Positions 53,501 through 61,219 of a stretch of 64,000 nucleotides of DNA are shown here, piece after piece. Within the stretch, counting starts at the first letter, position 1; every line of letters starts with the position of its first letter. Source of the stretch: Fibrobacter sp. UBA4309 (GTDB lineage Bacteria > Fibrobacterota > Fibrobacteria > Fibrobacterales > Fibrobacteraceae); contig NZ_DGUN01000051.1 of NCBI RefSeq assembly GCF_002395745.1, forward strand, positions 124,001 through 188,000. Reading direction: 5' to 3'. A model generated the notes under the pieces. The model ran no database searches. It was not told where the DNA came from and worked only from the letters and a program-made list of their open reading frames with translations. The position numbers and the translations under genes were made by a program.

Positions 53501-54429
53501 TCCTGCACGCCACCACCTTCAAGGTCGGAGAACGATGCGGCCATGAAGTCCATAGCTTCTGCACGAAGGTCGTTGGGGTATTTACCCTTGTCGGCACCGA
53601 TAATGTAATCGTAGTACTTGACAGCAGCGGTTTCGTATTCAGCAATGTTGTAGTAAGATTCAGCCAAGTGGTACATGGCGAGAGCCGCTTCCTTACCGGT
53701 CAGGTTCTCGAAGCCAGTCACCTTCTTGTAGGCCTTGATAGCGTCGCGGAACTTGCGGTTCATGAAGTGGTATTCAGCAATACGGAGCCAAGCCTTCGGC
53801 ACGAGACCGTTGTCCGGGAAGCCTTCGACCAAGCGCATACGGAGCTTGTATGCCTTGTCGTCTTCACCACTGGCTTCCTGCACGGCTGCAGCCTGGTAAA
53901 GCACCACCGGAGTCTTGTCTTCCTTCGGGTACTTGTCGATATATTCGAGGAAGTAGCCGAGGGACTTCTGGTGGTCAGCCTTCGGGAACTTGTCGATGTC
54001 TGCGCACTTGGCCGGCTTGTTATCGCGGTCGGCACACCAGGCGACATCTTCTTCGTACTGCTCCTGTTTGTCGAGGAAAAGCTTTTCTTCCAACTGGAAC
54101 TGGTAGTGGCCCAGCTGCTGGAGAGCGGACGCGCAACGCTTGTTCTGCTTGCCCTTACAGTTGTTTACCTGTTTTTCCCACTGGGCAATGGCGTCTTGCA
54201 TGCCCTTTTCATCAAGGCCGCCGGAACGGCAAGCCTGGGCCGCTTGGTTCTTTGCCACCTTATAGGAATTTGCACATTCCTTATACTTGGGGGAACCCTT
54301 TTCCATGGACTTGCACTTGGCAAGCAATTTCTTAGCTTCGTTGGTCTTGTCCTTACAAGGATCTGAGGCAGCAAAGGAAGTCCCGACAAAAGAACATACG
54401 ATCGCAGCCACAAGGAAGATTTTTTTCAT
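50590..54429 (-). CDS. Very large TPR protein, exported
   Basis: A 1279-residue protein with a signal peptide (about 1-20, ending SFAA) and tetratricopeptide-like helix pairs over most of its length (repeated patterns such as AIKAYKKVTGFENL, AVQSFKRLMQINPDY, YNAAIVHYDAKQYKTAV). A coiled coil lies near the end (AENEKLKAELAELKKQM), then a Pro/Ala-rich and basic tail (KKASGKKKGKRK). It should be a periplasmic or outer-membrane-facing scaffold. Codon use is strongly biased, suggesting high expression. It lies between a barrel-TPR gene and the TolQ gene; its large size and position recall the TPR proteins of the Myxococcus Agl-Glt machinery, though homology is not shown. Confidence 0.85.
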   Translation of the reverse strand: MKKIFLVAAIVCSFVGTSFAASDPCKDKTNEAKKLLAKCKSMEKGSPKYKECANSYKVAKNQAAQACRSGGLDEKGMQDAIAQWEKQVNNCKGKQNKRCASALQQLGHYQFQLEEKLFLDKQEQYEEDVAWCADRDNKPAKCADIDKFPKADHQKSLGYFLEYIDKYPKEDKTPVVLYQAAAVQEASGEDDKAYKLRMRLVEGFPDNGLVPKAWLRIAEYHFMNRKFRDAIKAYKKVTGFENLTGKEAALAMYHLAESYYNIAEYETAAVKYYDYIIGADKGKYPNDLRAEAMDFMAASFSDLEGGGVQEAEAFLKDKKVPFKDSVYYRIGMKNKDHDRNEEAVQSFKRLMQINPDYIDAPLADIAMIEILIVQQKFEEAQQHRYVVVKRYDRNSSWYKRNQKYPESVKNAEIAIRGAMLDIPQYHHARAAKLTKEGDLEAGKKQYAEAIKAYEAFLKRYAKEPTWDEYKVHINLALVYQEMGQHANAAKMFNWIVDTDTTRYGRRPMGSEALLKKEEAAYNAVLMMDQAREDAKKKKAGDDAKKAYTLPETKAYFAQVDKYMAKYGNNKEAAELAYNAAIVHYDAKQYKTAVTVLRELRKKYPNHQYILLISRMLAQSLLESDQLDEALTEFEWLYKQYHDVKATKNDSMAKEIEKAIAAVLFQMAEKAVKAQRYEEGAVAYLALVKRYPLVSFADKAVFEAGVAYENAKQHDKAAETFMILPKQYASSSLTIKGILRAASNYKKGGKPQQAATTFLFITNNFPQDSMAFQAIGFAAQTYDSIPDKKNAAVTFELAYKRYPKHEKTPAFLYSACLSYDEAKMTDEAIRCSKDLVRDYPKSTYALDAAFSIPVAYGNAKKWDLAAQEYHFFIKNYGNDDKEKLIAAYIGAARAYMELKEEEKAVEDYRKTLEAYDKYGLQIKNADPGVPAEAAFYLGEHEYHKMEPIVLKGKEKEKAKTIKQLVDILQKAMSQYSKSATYASERWTFKATNKMGMLFVTMAAKIREQELNGKKDEERFAERITVVQQLPSYYEQARPIFQKNIDLARDQGFYNQDVIEAEEGYIEMYYQGCAVFVEVADAFANSPLPDSAAIVKEYVEYEGAVKEDAIEMAHEDLEAYREELTNRSNGAKELAVPQCATGIKASAHYGIDNQWTAKLFETLKMLDENNETLNTKIEKFDPSTLFADPSYFKTKARLEQISKSEVMTPEEQINTYRDIIKDAKAENEKLKAELAELKKQMAPAPSTSMGGMDDTSMGSDEPAPAPAPAKKASGKKKGKRK

Positions 54430-54455
54430 CGTTCTCTATCCACCTATATAATCAT

Positions 54456-54473
54456 AAAAAAGGGGGAGTCCCC
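54456..54473 (-). terminator. Possible terminator after the barrel-TPR gene
   Basis: GGGG-ACT-CCCC on the minus strand (54473-54463) is a short all-GC stem followed by CTTTTTTATG. It lies four bases after the stop codon of the gene ending at 54477. Confidence 0.55.
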
Positions 54474-54476
54474 GGA

Positions 54477-56711
54477 TTACTCCAGGTCCTCCAGTTCTTC
54501 GAGTTCTTGTGCCGCTTCGGTAGAGGCCGCACCCTGGCTCATCTTGGTCTTCACAGTAGCCAAGGTAAAGCCGGCGTCTTCAAGGATACGCTTACGGTTG
54601 GATTCGAAGCGATCACTTTGGATAGACTTTTGAGTGAACGCTGCGTAATCTTCGATAGACTGGTTGGCCTTGTCGAAGGTCGGGCGCAGGGCTTCACGCT
54701 TGCTTTCCACACGAGGCGTGGGAAGCTGACGAGCGAGGTCGAGGGCCTGAACCTGAACGGAGTCAAATTCGTCCTGCATCGCTTCGTAAGCCTGGCGGGC
54801 ACTATCGCGGGCAGCGACAGTCACGACCGGCTGTTCGGTACGCTTTTCGGCCTGTTCAAGGGCCTTGGCAGCACCGTTATAGTCCTTTTTCATGAAGTGG
54901 CAGTAACCAATCACGAGGTAGGCTTCGGAAACCAGGAAGGATTCCGGAAGATTATTGATGATCCACTGGGCCGGCTTCATGGCTTCGTCAGGCTTGTTCA
55001 CCTTGAGGAAGGACCATGCGATACCGAGCATAGCTTCGTCGTACACCGGAGAACCGGCTTCGACCTGGCCGTACATCTGGGCGGCGGCAGCAATGTCCGG
55101 CTTTTCGCCAGAGAAGTAGATGTGGCCGAGCTTCACGCGGGCGGCATCCTGCAAGTCGCGTTCGGACTGGTTGGAAACCGGCTGTTCCGTAATGTCGCGG
55201 AAGCAGTTTTCGGCTTCGTCAAACTTGCCCATACGGCTGTAGGCGATACCCATGGTGTAGCGGGCGTAGAAGTAGTTGGCGTTACCCGGAAGAATGGCGG
55301 CGAGCAGGTCGACAGCTTCCTGGTAGAGGCCCTGTTCGAACTTGATCTGGCCGGCAACGTAGTCAGCGTCAGCCTTCACGTCGCTTTCACCGAACTTCTG
55401 TGCGATGTTCTGGTACTTGGCCATAGCTTCGGTGTACTTGCCTTCCTTATAGTCGATGTTCATCAACTGGAAGTGGTACTTGGCGCGCTGGTCGCTCTGC
55501 GGATAGCGCTTGATAGCGTCTTCGTACACGGCCTTTGCAGCCTTGTGCATACGGAGGTTTTCGAAGGACTTTGCCTTGTAGAACGCAGCCTGGTCGACCA
55601 AGTGGAATGCGGGGTACTTCGTCTGGACCTTACCGAAGGCGTAAGCAGCTTCGAGGAACTGACGATTCAAGTACAGACGCATAGCGGCACGGTAGTCGTT
55701 TTCAGGTTCGATCTTCAAACGGCGATAACGTTCTTCACCTATCTTCTCTTCACGGGTGTCACCGAAGCGGCTGGTGAGCTTCACGGCCCAGATAAAGCCA
55801 CGGTTCTTCTTTTCCCAGAGGTCATCGTGAGACATTTCGAGGTCGAGAGCGAGGTAACGGAAGATGCTCACGTCCTTCACGTTCACGGTAGCGCCGATTA
55901 CCGGATAGCATTCCTTAGTGAAGCGGGCACGGACACCGAGGTGCGGAGAGAGGTAATAGGTCAAGGTGAAGCTTTCTTCAAGATTCATGCCTTCACCACC
56001 TTCGGAAGATTCATGCATCACGTCGATGATGGAGATTTCCGCCTTGGCTTCGAGAGCGCGGTTGAGACCACGGTAGAAGAAGCTAATGTTCAGGTTGGAA
56101 GGAATCTTGTAAGCTTCGCTTTCAGTAAAGAGCACGAACTTCATGCCGTCTTCTTCGGCAGCGGTACTGATGGCCGGCTGCAGAGCATTCTGCAAGGCGA
56201 CACCCACCAAGAGGTAACCGTACTTGGAAGAAGCGAGCGGGTTCCAGCTCAAGCCCACGTCGGCGCCGAGAGTCAACTGCTTGACTTCGTCGAACTGGTT
56301 GATGTAGAGCACGGAGAGGTCTACACCCAGAGCGAGGAACTGCATTAAGTTGTACGCATAACCGAACATGAATGCGTATTCGCCGTAAGACGGACCGTCG
56401 TCAATGGAAGCGCCGTTCTCGAAGAACGAGAAGCCGAGCGTATGCTTGTAGTCCATCGGGAACGTCAAGCTGACGTATTCCTGGCTGGCTTCGCCACTGA
56501 TGGAGCTGAAGAACGCAGCGCTGAACTCAAGCTGTTCCGTTTCGGAAATGCCTGCCGGGTTCACGTACATGGAGGTGTTGCCGCCAAATTCGGCGAACCA
56601 GTCATTCTGCTGATACTTATGCGGAGAATAGGTAGCCTCAGCGAACAAAGAAGTGCTGGCTAAAGCGAGTCCAAAGACTGCTGCTTTCTTGATGAAACTA
56701 GTATGCATCAT
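54477..56711 (-). CDS. PorV/FadL-like barrel fused to TPR repeats
   Basis: A 744-residue protein with a signal peptide (about 1-24, ending SLFA). The first about 330 residues look like an outer-membrane barrel with the MYVNPAGISE motif seen in PorV/PorQ/FadL-like proteins and many alternating strands. The rest (about 335-690) is TPR-type helix pairs (AAYAFGKVQTKYPAF, AMAKYQNIAQKFGES, AAKALEQAEKRTEQ), followed by an acidic tail (ELEELEDLE). Start ATG 56711 has AAGGAG upstream. A barrel with a TPR domain in one chain would connect the outer membrane to periplasmic partners. It is the second gene of the set; the PorV reading rests on one motif and topology. Confidence 0.82.
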   Translation of the reverse strand: MMHTSFIKKAAVFGLALASTSLFAEATYSPHKYQQNDWFAEFGGNTSMYVNPAGISETEQLEFSAAFFSSISGEASQEYVSLTFPMDYKHTLGFSFFENGASIDDGPSYGEYAFMFGYAYNLMQFLALGVDLSVLYINQFDEVKQLTLGADVGLSWNPLASSKYGYLLVGVALQNALQPAISTAAEEDGMKFVLFTESEAYKIPSNLNISFFYRGLNRALEAKAEISIIDVMHESSEGGEGMNLEESFTLTYYLSPHLGVRARFTKECYPVIGATVNVKDVSIFRYLALDLEMSHDDLWEKKNRGFIWAVKLTSRFGDTREEKIGEERYRRLKIEPENDYRAAMRLYLNRQFLEAAYAFGKVQTKYPAFHLVDQAAFYKAKSFENLRMHKAAKAVYEDAIKRYPQSDQRAKYHFQLMNIDYKEGKYTEAMAKYQNIAQKFGESDVKADADYVAGQIKFEQGLYQEAVDLLAAILPGNANYFYARYTMGIAYSRMGKFDEAENCFRDITEQPVSNQSERDLQDAARVKLGHIYFSGEKPDIAAAAQMYGQVEAGSPVYDEAMLGIAWSFLKVNKPDEAMKPAQWIINNLPESFLVSEAYLVIGYCHFMKKDYNGAAKALEQAEKRTEQPVVTVAARDSARQAYEAMQDEFDSVQVQALDLARQLPTPRVESKREALRPTFDKANQSIEDYAAFTQKSIQSDRFESNRKRILEDAGFTLATVKTKMSQGAASTEAAQELEELEDLE

Positions 56712-56722
56712 CACCTACTCCT

Positions 56723-58240
56723 TTACTTGATGTCCGTGCGGGTGAACTCGATACGACGGTTCTGCGCACGCCCTTCGGGGGTTTTGTTAGAAGCGACCGG
56801 CTGGGTATCACCCTTACCGCTCGTTACAATACGGCTTTCGTTAATGCCCTTCTCGACGAGGAAGTTCTTCACAGAGGCAGCGCGGTCAGCGGAGAGCTGC
56901 ATGTTCTTTTCCTTGTCACCGACATTGTCCGTGTGGCCGACAATTTCAAACGTTGCTTCGGTGAAGGTTTCCATGATGTCCACGACCTTCATCAAGGAGA
57001 TGTAGGAGTCGGGAGTAATGGTGGCCTTACCGGATTCGAAGTTCACGCCTTCGAGAACGAACACCTTCTTCGGCGGCTGCGGGACTTCGTCCGGGCAACC
57101 ATCTTCGTCCTTGAAGCCGTTCTGAGATTCCGGCTGTTCCGGGCAAAGGTCAACACCCTTACAGATGTGAGCGAAGTTGGCGAACATAGCCTTGGCTTCG
57201 ACCCACGGATCGCAAAGACCGTCGCGGTCGTTGTCCGGATCCGGGCAGCCATCGTCGTCCTGGAAACCATCAAAGTCTTCTGCTTCTTCGGGGCAGTTGT
57301 CGACGCCCGTGCAAACAGAAGCGTACTTGTCAGAAACACCTTCTTCGGAAACCCACGGATCGCAAAGACCGTCGGCATCGGTATCCGGGTTACGAGTTTC
57401 TTCAACGACCTCTTCTTCCTTCACAACTTCGGTAGCAGTAAGACCGATGTCCAACTTGCCCTTACCGCGCTTGAGCATCGGCGAGGTGGACTGGCAATAG
57501 AAGTTCGGCTTCGACAGAGAGTGGTTGATGAACTTCGGATCCAACGATACGTTCGTGCGGTTCACCTTGATGAACTGGTTGAACGGATAGTAGTTCTTGT
57601 AGATGTTGTTGTACTCCACCTTCGTCTGGCCAGCAGCCGGATCGGCGAACACACCGTAGTAGTGGTTCTCCATGAAGATGTTGTTACGGGCGACCAGGTT
57701 GGTCGGTCCCTTCAACGCAAGGCCAGAGTAGCCGTTGCGGAGCACGACGTTGTGTTCGACGTACGCATCGAGCGACTTGGCGCCCCAAGCGAGGATGCCG
57801 GACCAGCGGTTGCCGTACACCACGTTGTTGCGGAGCCAGGGAAGCGAGATGAACGCACCAATACCCGTGCAGTGGTTGTCAATCACGTAGCAGTGGTGAA
57901 TGTAGGGGGCGGCGTTTTCGCAAAGGATACCTTCGAGACCGTTCCTCACTGTGAAGTGCGACATTTCGGCGCCCGAAGTACCCATGACGGTCGGACCTCG
58001 ACGGCCACCATCAATGATGGTCGTAAGGGGATCCTCGCCCTTAAGTACAACACCCATAATCAGGGTGATGTTTTCGTTATAAGTTCCGCGTTTGACGAGG
58101 ATGGTATCCCCAGCATCCGCATTACCGAGAGCATCGGCAATCTTAGAGTAATCACCAGGCACGTTAATATTCTTTGCCATGGCGGTTCCGGTAAGAAGCA
58201 TTGCCCCGGCCGTAATTAAGACCAGTTTCTTTAGGGTCAT
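56723..58240 (-). CDS. Beta-helix, TSP3-repeat and OmpA-domain protein
   Basis: A 505-residue exported protein with signal peptide to about residue 22 (TAMA). Residues about 23-250 are a right-handed parallel beta-helix (repeats such as VEHNVVLRNGYSGLAL and ARNNIFMENHYYGVF) like that of pectate-lyase-fold proteins, but with no recognised catalytic motif. Residues about 285-385 hold two similar calcium-binding TSP3-type units (DADGLCDPW and DRDGLCDPW). The C-terminal OmpA domain (about 390-505) has GHTDNVGDKEKN and LSADRAASV, the peptidoglycan-binding pattern. ATG 58240 is preferred to the TTG at 58258. It is the first gene of the set and would tie an external helix to the cell wall. Confidence 0.88.
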   Translation of the reverse strand: MTLKKLVLITAGAMLLTGTAMAKNINVPGDYSKIADALGNADAGDTILVKRGTYNENITLIMGVVLKGEDPLTTIIDGGRRGPTVMGTSGAEMSHFTVRNGLEGILCENAAPYIHHCYVIDNHCTGIGAFISLPWLRNNVVYGNRWSGILAWGAKSLDAYVEHNVVLRNGYSGLALKGPTNLVARNNIFMENHYYGVFADPAAGQTKVEYNNIYKNYYPFNQFIKVNRTNVSLDPKFINHSLSKPNFYCQSTSPMLKRGKGKLDIGLTATEVVKEEEVVEETRNPDTDADGLCDPWVSEEGVSDKYASVCTGVDNCPEEAEDFDGFQDDDGCPDPDNDRDGLCDPWVEAKAMFANFAHICKGVDLCPEQPESQNGFKDEDGCPDEVPQPPKKVFVLEGVNFESGKATITPDSYISLMKVVDIMETFTEATFEIVGHTDNVGDKEKNMQLSADRAASVKNFLVEKGINESRIVTSGKGDTQPVASNKTPEGRAQNRRIEFTRTDIK

Positions 58241-58426
58241 ACTGCTACGTTTCTCCAATCATAGAACACATAAAATCGTTAAACTTATAGTTTTGCCAAA
58301 CTGACAAATCTAAACCCAAGTGGGAATATACCTTCAAAAACGCCTTTAGTCAAACGTTTTTCGTGAAAAAAAGGCTTTTTCACACAAAAAAGTAAACTAA
58401 GGGGACGTTTCGGAGGACTAGCTATG

Positions 58427-58627
58427 TCAGTTCGCCGGGGGAAGGCTGGACTTCTCCTCCTCCTTCTTCGCGCCCTGGATGGACACGCGAATTTCCTGGC
58501 AGGTCTTCTTGATATCCTGCAGAACCTTACGAGCACGCGTTCCGGCAGACTTGTTGCCGCGTTCGAACTTTTCGTACTCACGCTTGAAGTTTTCAACTTC
58601 GGTGTCGAGGTCGTTAACTAAACTCAT
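58427..58627 (-). CDS. Small histone H1/Hc1-like protein
   Basis: A 66-residue helical basic/acidic protein with the phrase GNKSAGTRARKVLQDIKK, which matches the core of the Hc1-like histone H1 family found in several bacterial groups. It probably binds DNA and influences nucleoid packing. The start ATG 58627 has GGGAG seven bases upstream. It stands alone between the envelope set and mqnD. The family call rests on one short motif. Confidence 0.75.
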   Translation of the reverse strand: MSLVNDLDTEVENFKREYEKFERGNKSAGTRARKVLQDIKKTCQEIRVSIQGAKKEEEKSSLPPAN

Positions 58628-58755
58628 AAGCGAACTCCCAAAAAAAAGATGCTTTTTGGAAAATAAATAAAGTTTTTCGCAAAAATCGGCTATTTTGTAA
58701 AAACTCTTTTTACAAACATGAATTATTACAATTTTTTTTGTATATCAACAGTTTA

Positions 58756-59547
58756 TCAACACTTTTTGAAACCCCAGAGGGACTCCAGGGCCCGCCGACC
58801 GGCCTCGCCGACCCGCGCCGAAAAGTCATTTACGAACATTTCGATGTGAGATTCGACAACTTTTGGGTCGTCGATTTGGGCTTTTTCGCAAATAAACGGA
58901 GTTATAAGGGAATCCCGCGAACGTGCGATTTGGAGACTTTTTCTAATCTCGGACTCGATCTTTTTGATGGTCTCGTAATAAAATCCGCGACGCGCCACAG
59001 CGATTCCGAGCGGAATCGGCGAGCCCGTTTCCAACTCCCAGAAAGCGCCCATGTCTTGCAGCAGGCGGAGTCCATCGCGTTTCCACGTGAAGCGGTGCTC
59101 GTGGATAGTGACGCCCTGGGAATACTTTCCCGAAAGAAGTCCTTGGTATACTTCGTTGAAAAGCGCGTATTCCACCTTCGGTTCCCCGCCGAATCTTTTC
59201 GAATACCAAAACCTGAAAAGCAGCGCCGCAGTCGTATTTTTCCCGGGAAGCACGGTCACGCTTTCCGGATCGAAGCGGTCTCCACCCGATGAAAGGAGCA
59301 GAGGGCCGCAACCGTAGCCGATGGCCCCGCCACAATCGAGGCACACGTAATCGCGCTCAATCTGCGGGTATACCTGGGCACTTACCTTGGCCACGTCCAG
59401 TTCCCCACGCGATACCATCTCGTTCAGCGTCTGCACATCGGCAAAGTGGACATTCCATTCAAACGGGGAATTTTCAAGACCGCGGACAAGCGCCTCGTAG
59501 ATGTAGGTGTCGTTGGGACAGGTGGAAATGCCGAGGGAAAGACGCAT
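58756..59547 (-). CDS. mqnD: 1,4-dihydroxy-6-naphthoate synthase MqnD
   Basis: An enzyme of the futalosine route to menaquinone that converts cyclic de-hypoxanthine futalosine to 1,4-dihydroxy-6-naphthoate. The start LSLGISTCPNDTYIYEALV is diagnostic, and GELDVAKVSAQVYPQI, GYGCGPLLLSS and the substrate-binding-protein fold agree with the family; the length of 263 aa is normal. It lies after mqnB on the same strand, 67 bases away, separated by a 14-base tandem repeat. Confidence 0.93.
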   Translation of the reverse strand: MRLSLGISTCPNDTYIYEALVRGLENSPFEWNVHFADVQTLNEMVSRGELDVAKVSAQVYPQIERDYVCLDCGGAIGYGCGPLLLSSGGDRFDPESVTVLPGKNTTAALLFRFWYSKRFGGEPKVEYALFNEVYQGLLSGKYSQGVTIHEHRFTWKRDGLRLLQDMGAFWELETGSPIPLGIAVARRGFYYETIKKIESEIRKSLQIARSRDSLITPFICEKAQIDDPKVVESHIEMFVNDFSARVGEAGRRALESLWGFKKC

Positions 59548-59552
59548 GGGTA

Positions 59553-59580
59553 ATTGATAATTGATGATTGATAATTGATG
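59553..59580. repeat. 14-base tandem repeat between mqnB and mqnD
   Basis: ATTGATAATTGATG occurs twice in direct succession (59553-59566 and 59567-59580). It sits in the 67-base gap between mqnB and mqnD. No function is apparent; slippage could change copy number. Confidence 0.8.
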
Positions 59581-59614
59581 ATGTGGGAGGCGGGGGCGGG
59601 ACGTTTATCGCGGG

Positions 59615-60262
59615 TTAAAGGTTGTCCAGGACCCGTTCCTTGAGCGCGGCCATGGCTTCGGGGATGCGCCAGGTAGAGGTATCGCGGTCGGTCGCGATAT
59701 TGCTTACGGCGCGGAACTGGTAGGCGGAAACGCCGAAACGCTTGCAGACGGCAAAGCAGGCTGCTCCTTCCATGGTCTCGACATCGGCGTGGAACAGGGC
59801 GCTACGGCGGAGAGCCAAGTATTTTGTTCCCGTGCAGCAATTCACCGTGACTCCCACGGCCGAACGGATCGATGCCATCGGAAGCGTCAGGAACCGCGGG
59901 GACTCCCCCTTGTAAAAGCAATCTTCACCGGTCACTTCGCCCCACGAAGAAAAATGTCCGTCGCTAGTCTGCACGCCCATATCGCCAATGACATCGCTAT
60001 CGACACGCACCACGTCGCCAATTTCCAGATTCGCATTCGGGTAAGCCCCGCAAATTCCCACCTGGATTACACGCTCGTACTTGCAACAAGAAAGAACATA
60101 GGCCAGGTTCGTCGAGAAGTCCAACGCGCCAACGCCGCAAACGGCCACATCGAACTTGATGCCGACAGCGACAGGGGTAGAGGCGGCCACGACCGCCGAT
60201 ATTTGCGGATAAACTAAGTTAAATTCCTGGCGAGACGCGAAGGCGACAAGTGTTTTATTCAA
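59615..60262 (-). CDS. mqnB: Futalosine hydrolase MqnB
   Basis: A nucleosidase that removes hypoxanthine from futalosine in menaquinone synthesis. The phosphorylase-like fold shows VCGVGALDFSTNLAYVL, VGICGAYPNANLEIGDVVRVDSD and ETMEGAACFAVCKRFGV, the purine-nucleoside site with the catalytic Glu in METMEG-type position (VETMEG). I chose TTG 60262 because AGGTGG lies six bases upstream and it yields the normal N-terminus (KTLVAFASR); the frame extends to 60304 inside the kinase gene. It overlaps the kinase stop by eight bases, so translation is coupled. Confidence 0.9.
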   Translation of the reverse strand: MNKTLVAFASRQEFNLVYPQISAVVAASTPVAVGIKFDVAVCGVGALDFSTNLAYVLSCCKYERVIQVGICGAYPNANLEIGDVVRVDSDVIGDMGVQTSDGHFSSWGEVTGEDCFYKGESPRFLTLPMASIRSAVGVTVNCCTGTKYLALRRSALFHADVETMEGAACFAVCKRFGVSAYQFRAVSNIATDRDTSTWRIPEAMAALKERVLDNL

Positions 60263-61211
60263 TTTTTTCCACCTGTGTTGCCAATTCCTTTTCCAGTTCG
60301 GCAACCCTTTCTAGACGCAGGTTCCACGGACGTTCCACTTCGCAGCGGGCAACAGCGACAGATGTCGCCTTCACGAGCGACTCCTCGAAACCGAAACCTT
60401 CACCATCGGCATAGAGCCAGCCCGCGAAGAAGGAATCCCCTGCACCGATATCGTTCTGCACCGTAATCGTAGGCGGCTGCAACTGCACACCCTGGAACTT
60501 CTTTTCGACCAGGCGGAATGCGCGGACCGGGGACTCCTCGTCGGTCACGACAAGATTCTTGATGGGGAGGCGTTCCAGCACGGCAGTCGCGGTCATCTTC
60601 CAGAACTGCGGACTGGATGTCACCTGAGGGATGCCCAGGTTACTCAACAGCTTGCAATACTCGCGCAAGTTGACCTTCAACAGTTCGACTCCCTTTTCGA
60701 GCCAGGCACCGACATTCTCCACGGCATCCACGAAAACGCGCTTGCCCGCAAAGTCCACGGAATTGAGCAGGTCGATATTGAACCCTTGCGGGAACGATCC
60801 GCAAAGAGCCACGCGCTGGGTCGAATTCCAGTATTCGTTGAGCGTCTGGATAAAGTCCTGGTTCTCGTTTTCGGCAAGAATCGGGGACGGTTCGATCAGT
60901 TCAGTAGCGTCGCCACCGCAGACGATGGTCGTACAGATTCGGGTAGCTTCCTTGATCCACACGGGAGCCTGGTTCACGCCGCATGCGGACAGTTCGTCAA
61001 ATATGCGGGAGCCGTGTTCGGAGCCCAGGAAATGCATGAGGAGCGGGTTGCCGCCCAGGAGCTGCAGCACGCGACCACAGTTGATTCCCTTTCCCGAGGC
61101 ATATTCTTCGACCTTCGAGATACGGTGCACCTCGCCCGGCGTAAACTTGTCCAGAAAGAACAAGCGCTGCCAAGCGGGATTAAGACCGAGAATCAACGTT
61201 TCCTGAGGCAT
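60255..61211 (-). CDS. PfkB-family sugar kinase (1-phosphofructokinase-like)
   Basis: A ribokinase-fold kinase of 318 aa. The sugar-binding GKGINCGRVLQLLGG and the ATP/catalytic motif NDIGAGDSFFAGW (catalytic Asp in GAGD) are intact, as is NPAWQRLFFLDKFTPGEVHR, which resembles 1-phosphofructokinase and tagatose-6-phosphate kinases. The exact sugar cannot be told. ATG 61211 has a strong AGGAGG site. It lies between tyrS and mqnB with short gaps, so the four genes tyrS-pfkB-mqnB-mqnD may form one transcript. Confidence 0.9.
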   Translation of the reverse strand: MPQETLILGLNPAWQRLFFLDKFTPGEVHRISKVEEYASGKGINCGRVLQLLGGNPLLMHFLGSEHGSRIFDELSACGVNQAPVWIKEATRICTTIVCGGDATELIEPSPILAENENQDFIQTLNEYWNSTQRVALCGSFPQGFNIDLLNSVDFAGKRVFVDAVENVGAWLEKGVELLKVNLREYCKLLSNLGIPQVTSSPQFWKMTATAVLERLPIKNLVVTDEESPVRAFRLVEKKFQGVQLQPPTITVQNDIGAGDSFFAGWLYADGEGFGFEESLVKATSVAVARCEVERPWNLRLERVAELEKELATQVEKIE

Positions 61212-61219
61212 AGGACCTC

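Noticed and set aside
50554..54366. A 1270-codon open frame antisense to the large TPR gene
   Set aside because: The TPR gene has strong codon bias that avoids codons giving stops on the opposite strand. The antisense protein shows no domain, no signal peptide and low-complexity sequence, while the sense frame has TPR repeats and a signal peptide.
58363..58383. Inverted repeat GTGAAAAA/TTTTTCAC as a terminator
   Set aside because: The stem is A/T-only apart from its ends and comes from a general A/T tract; too weak to call.
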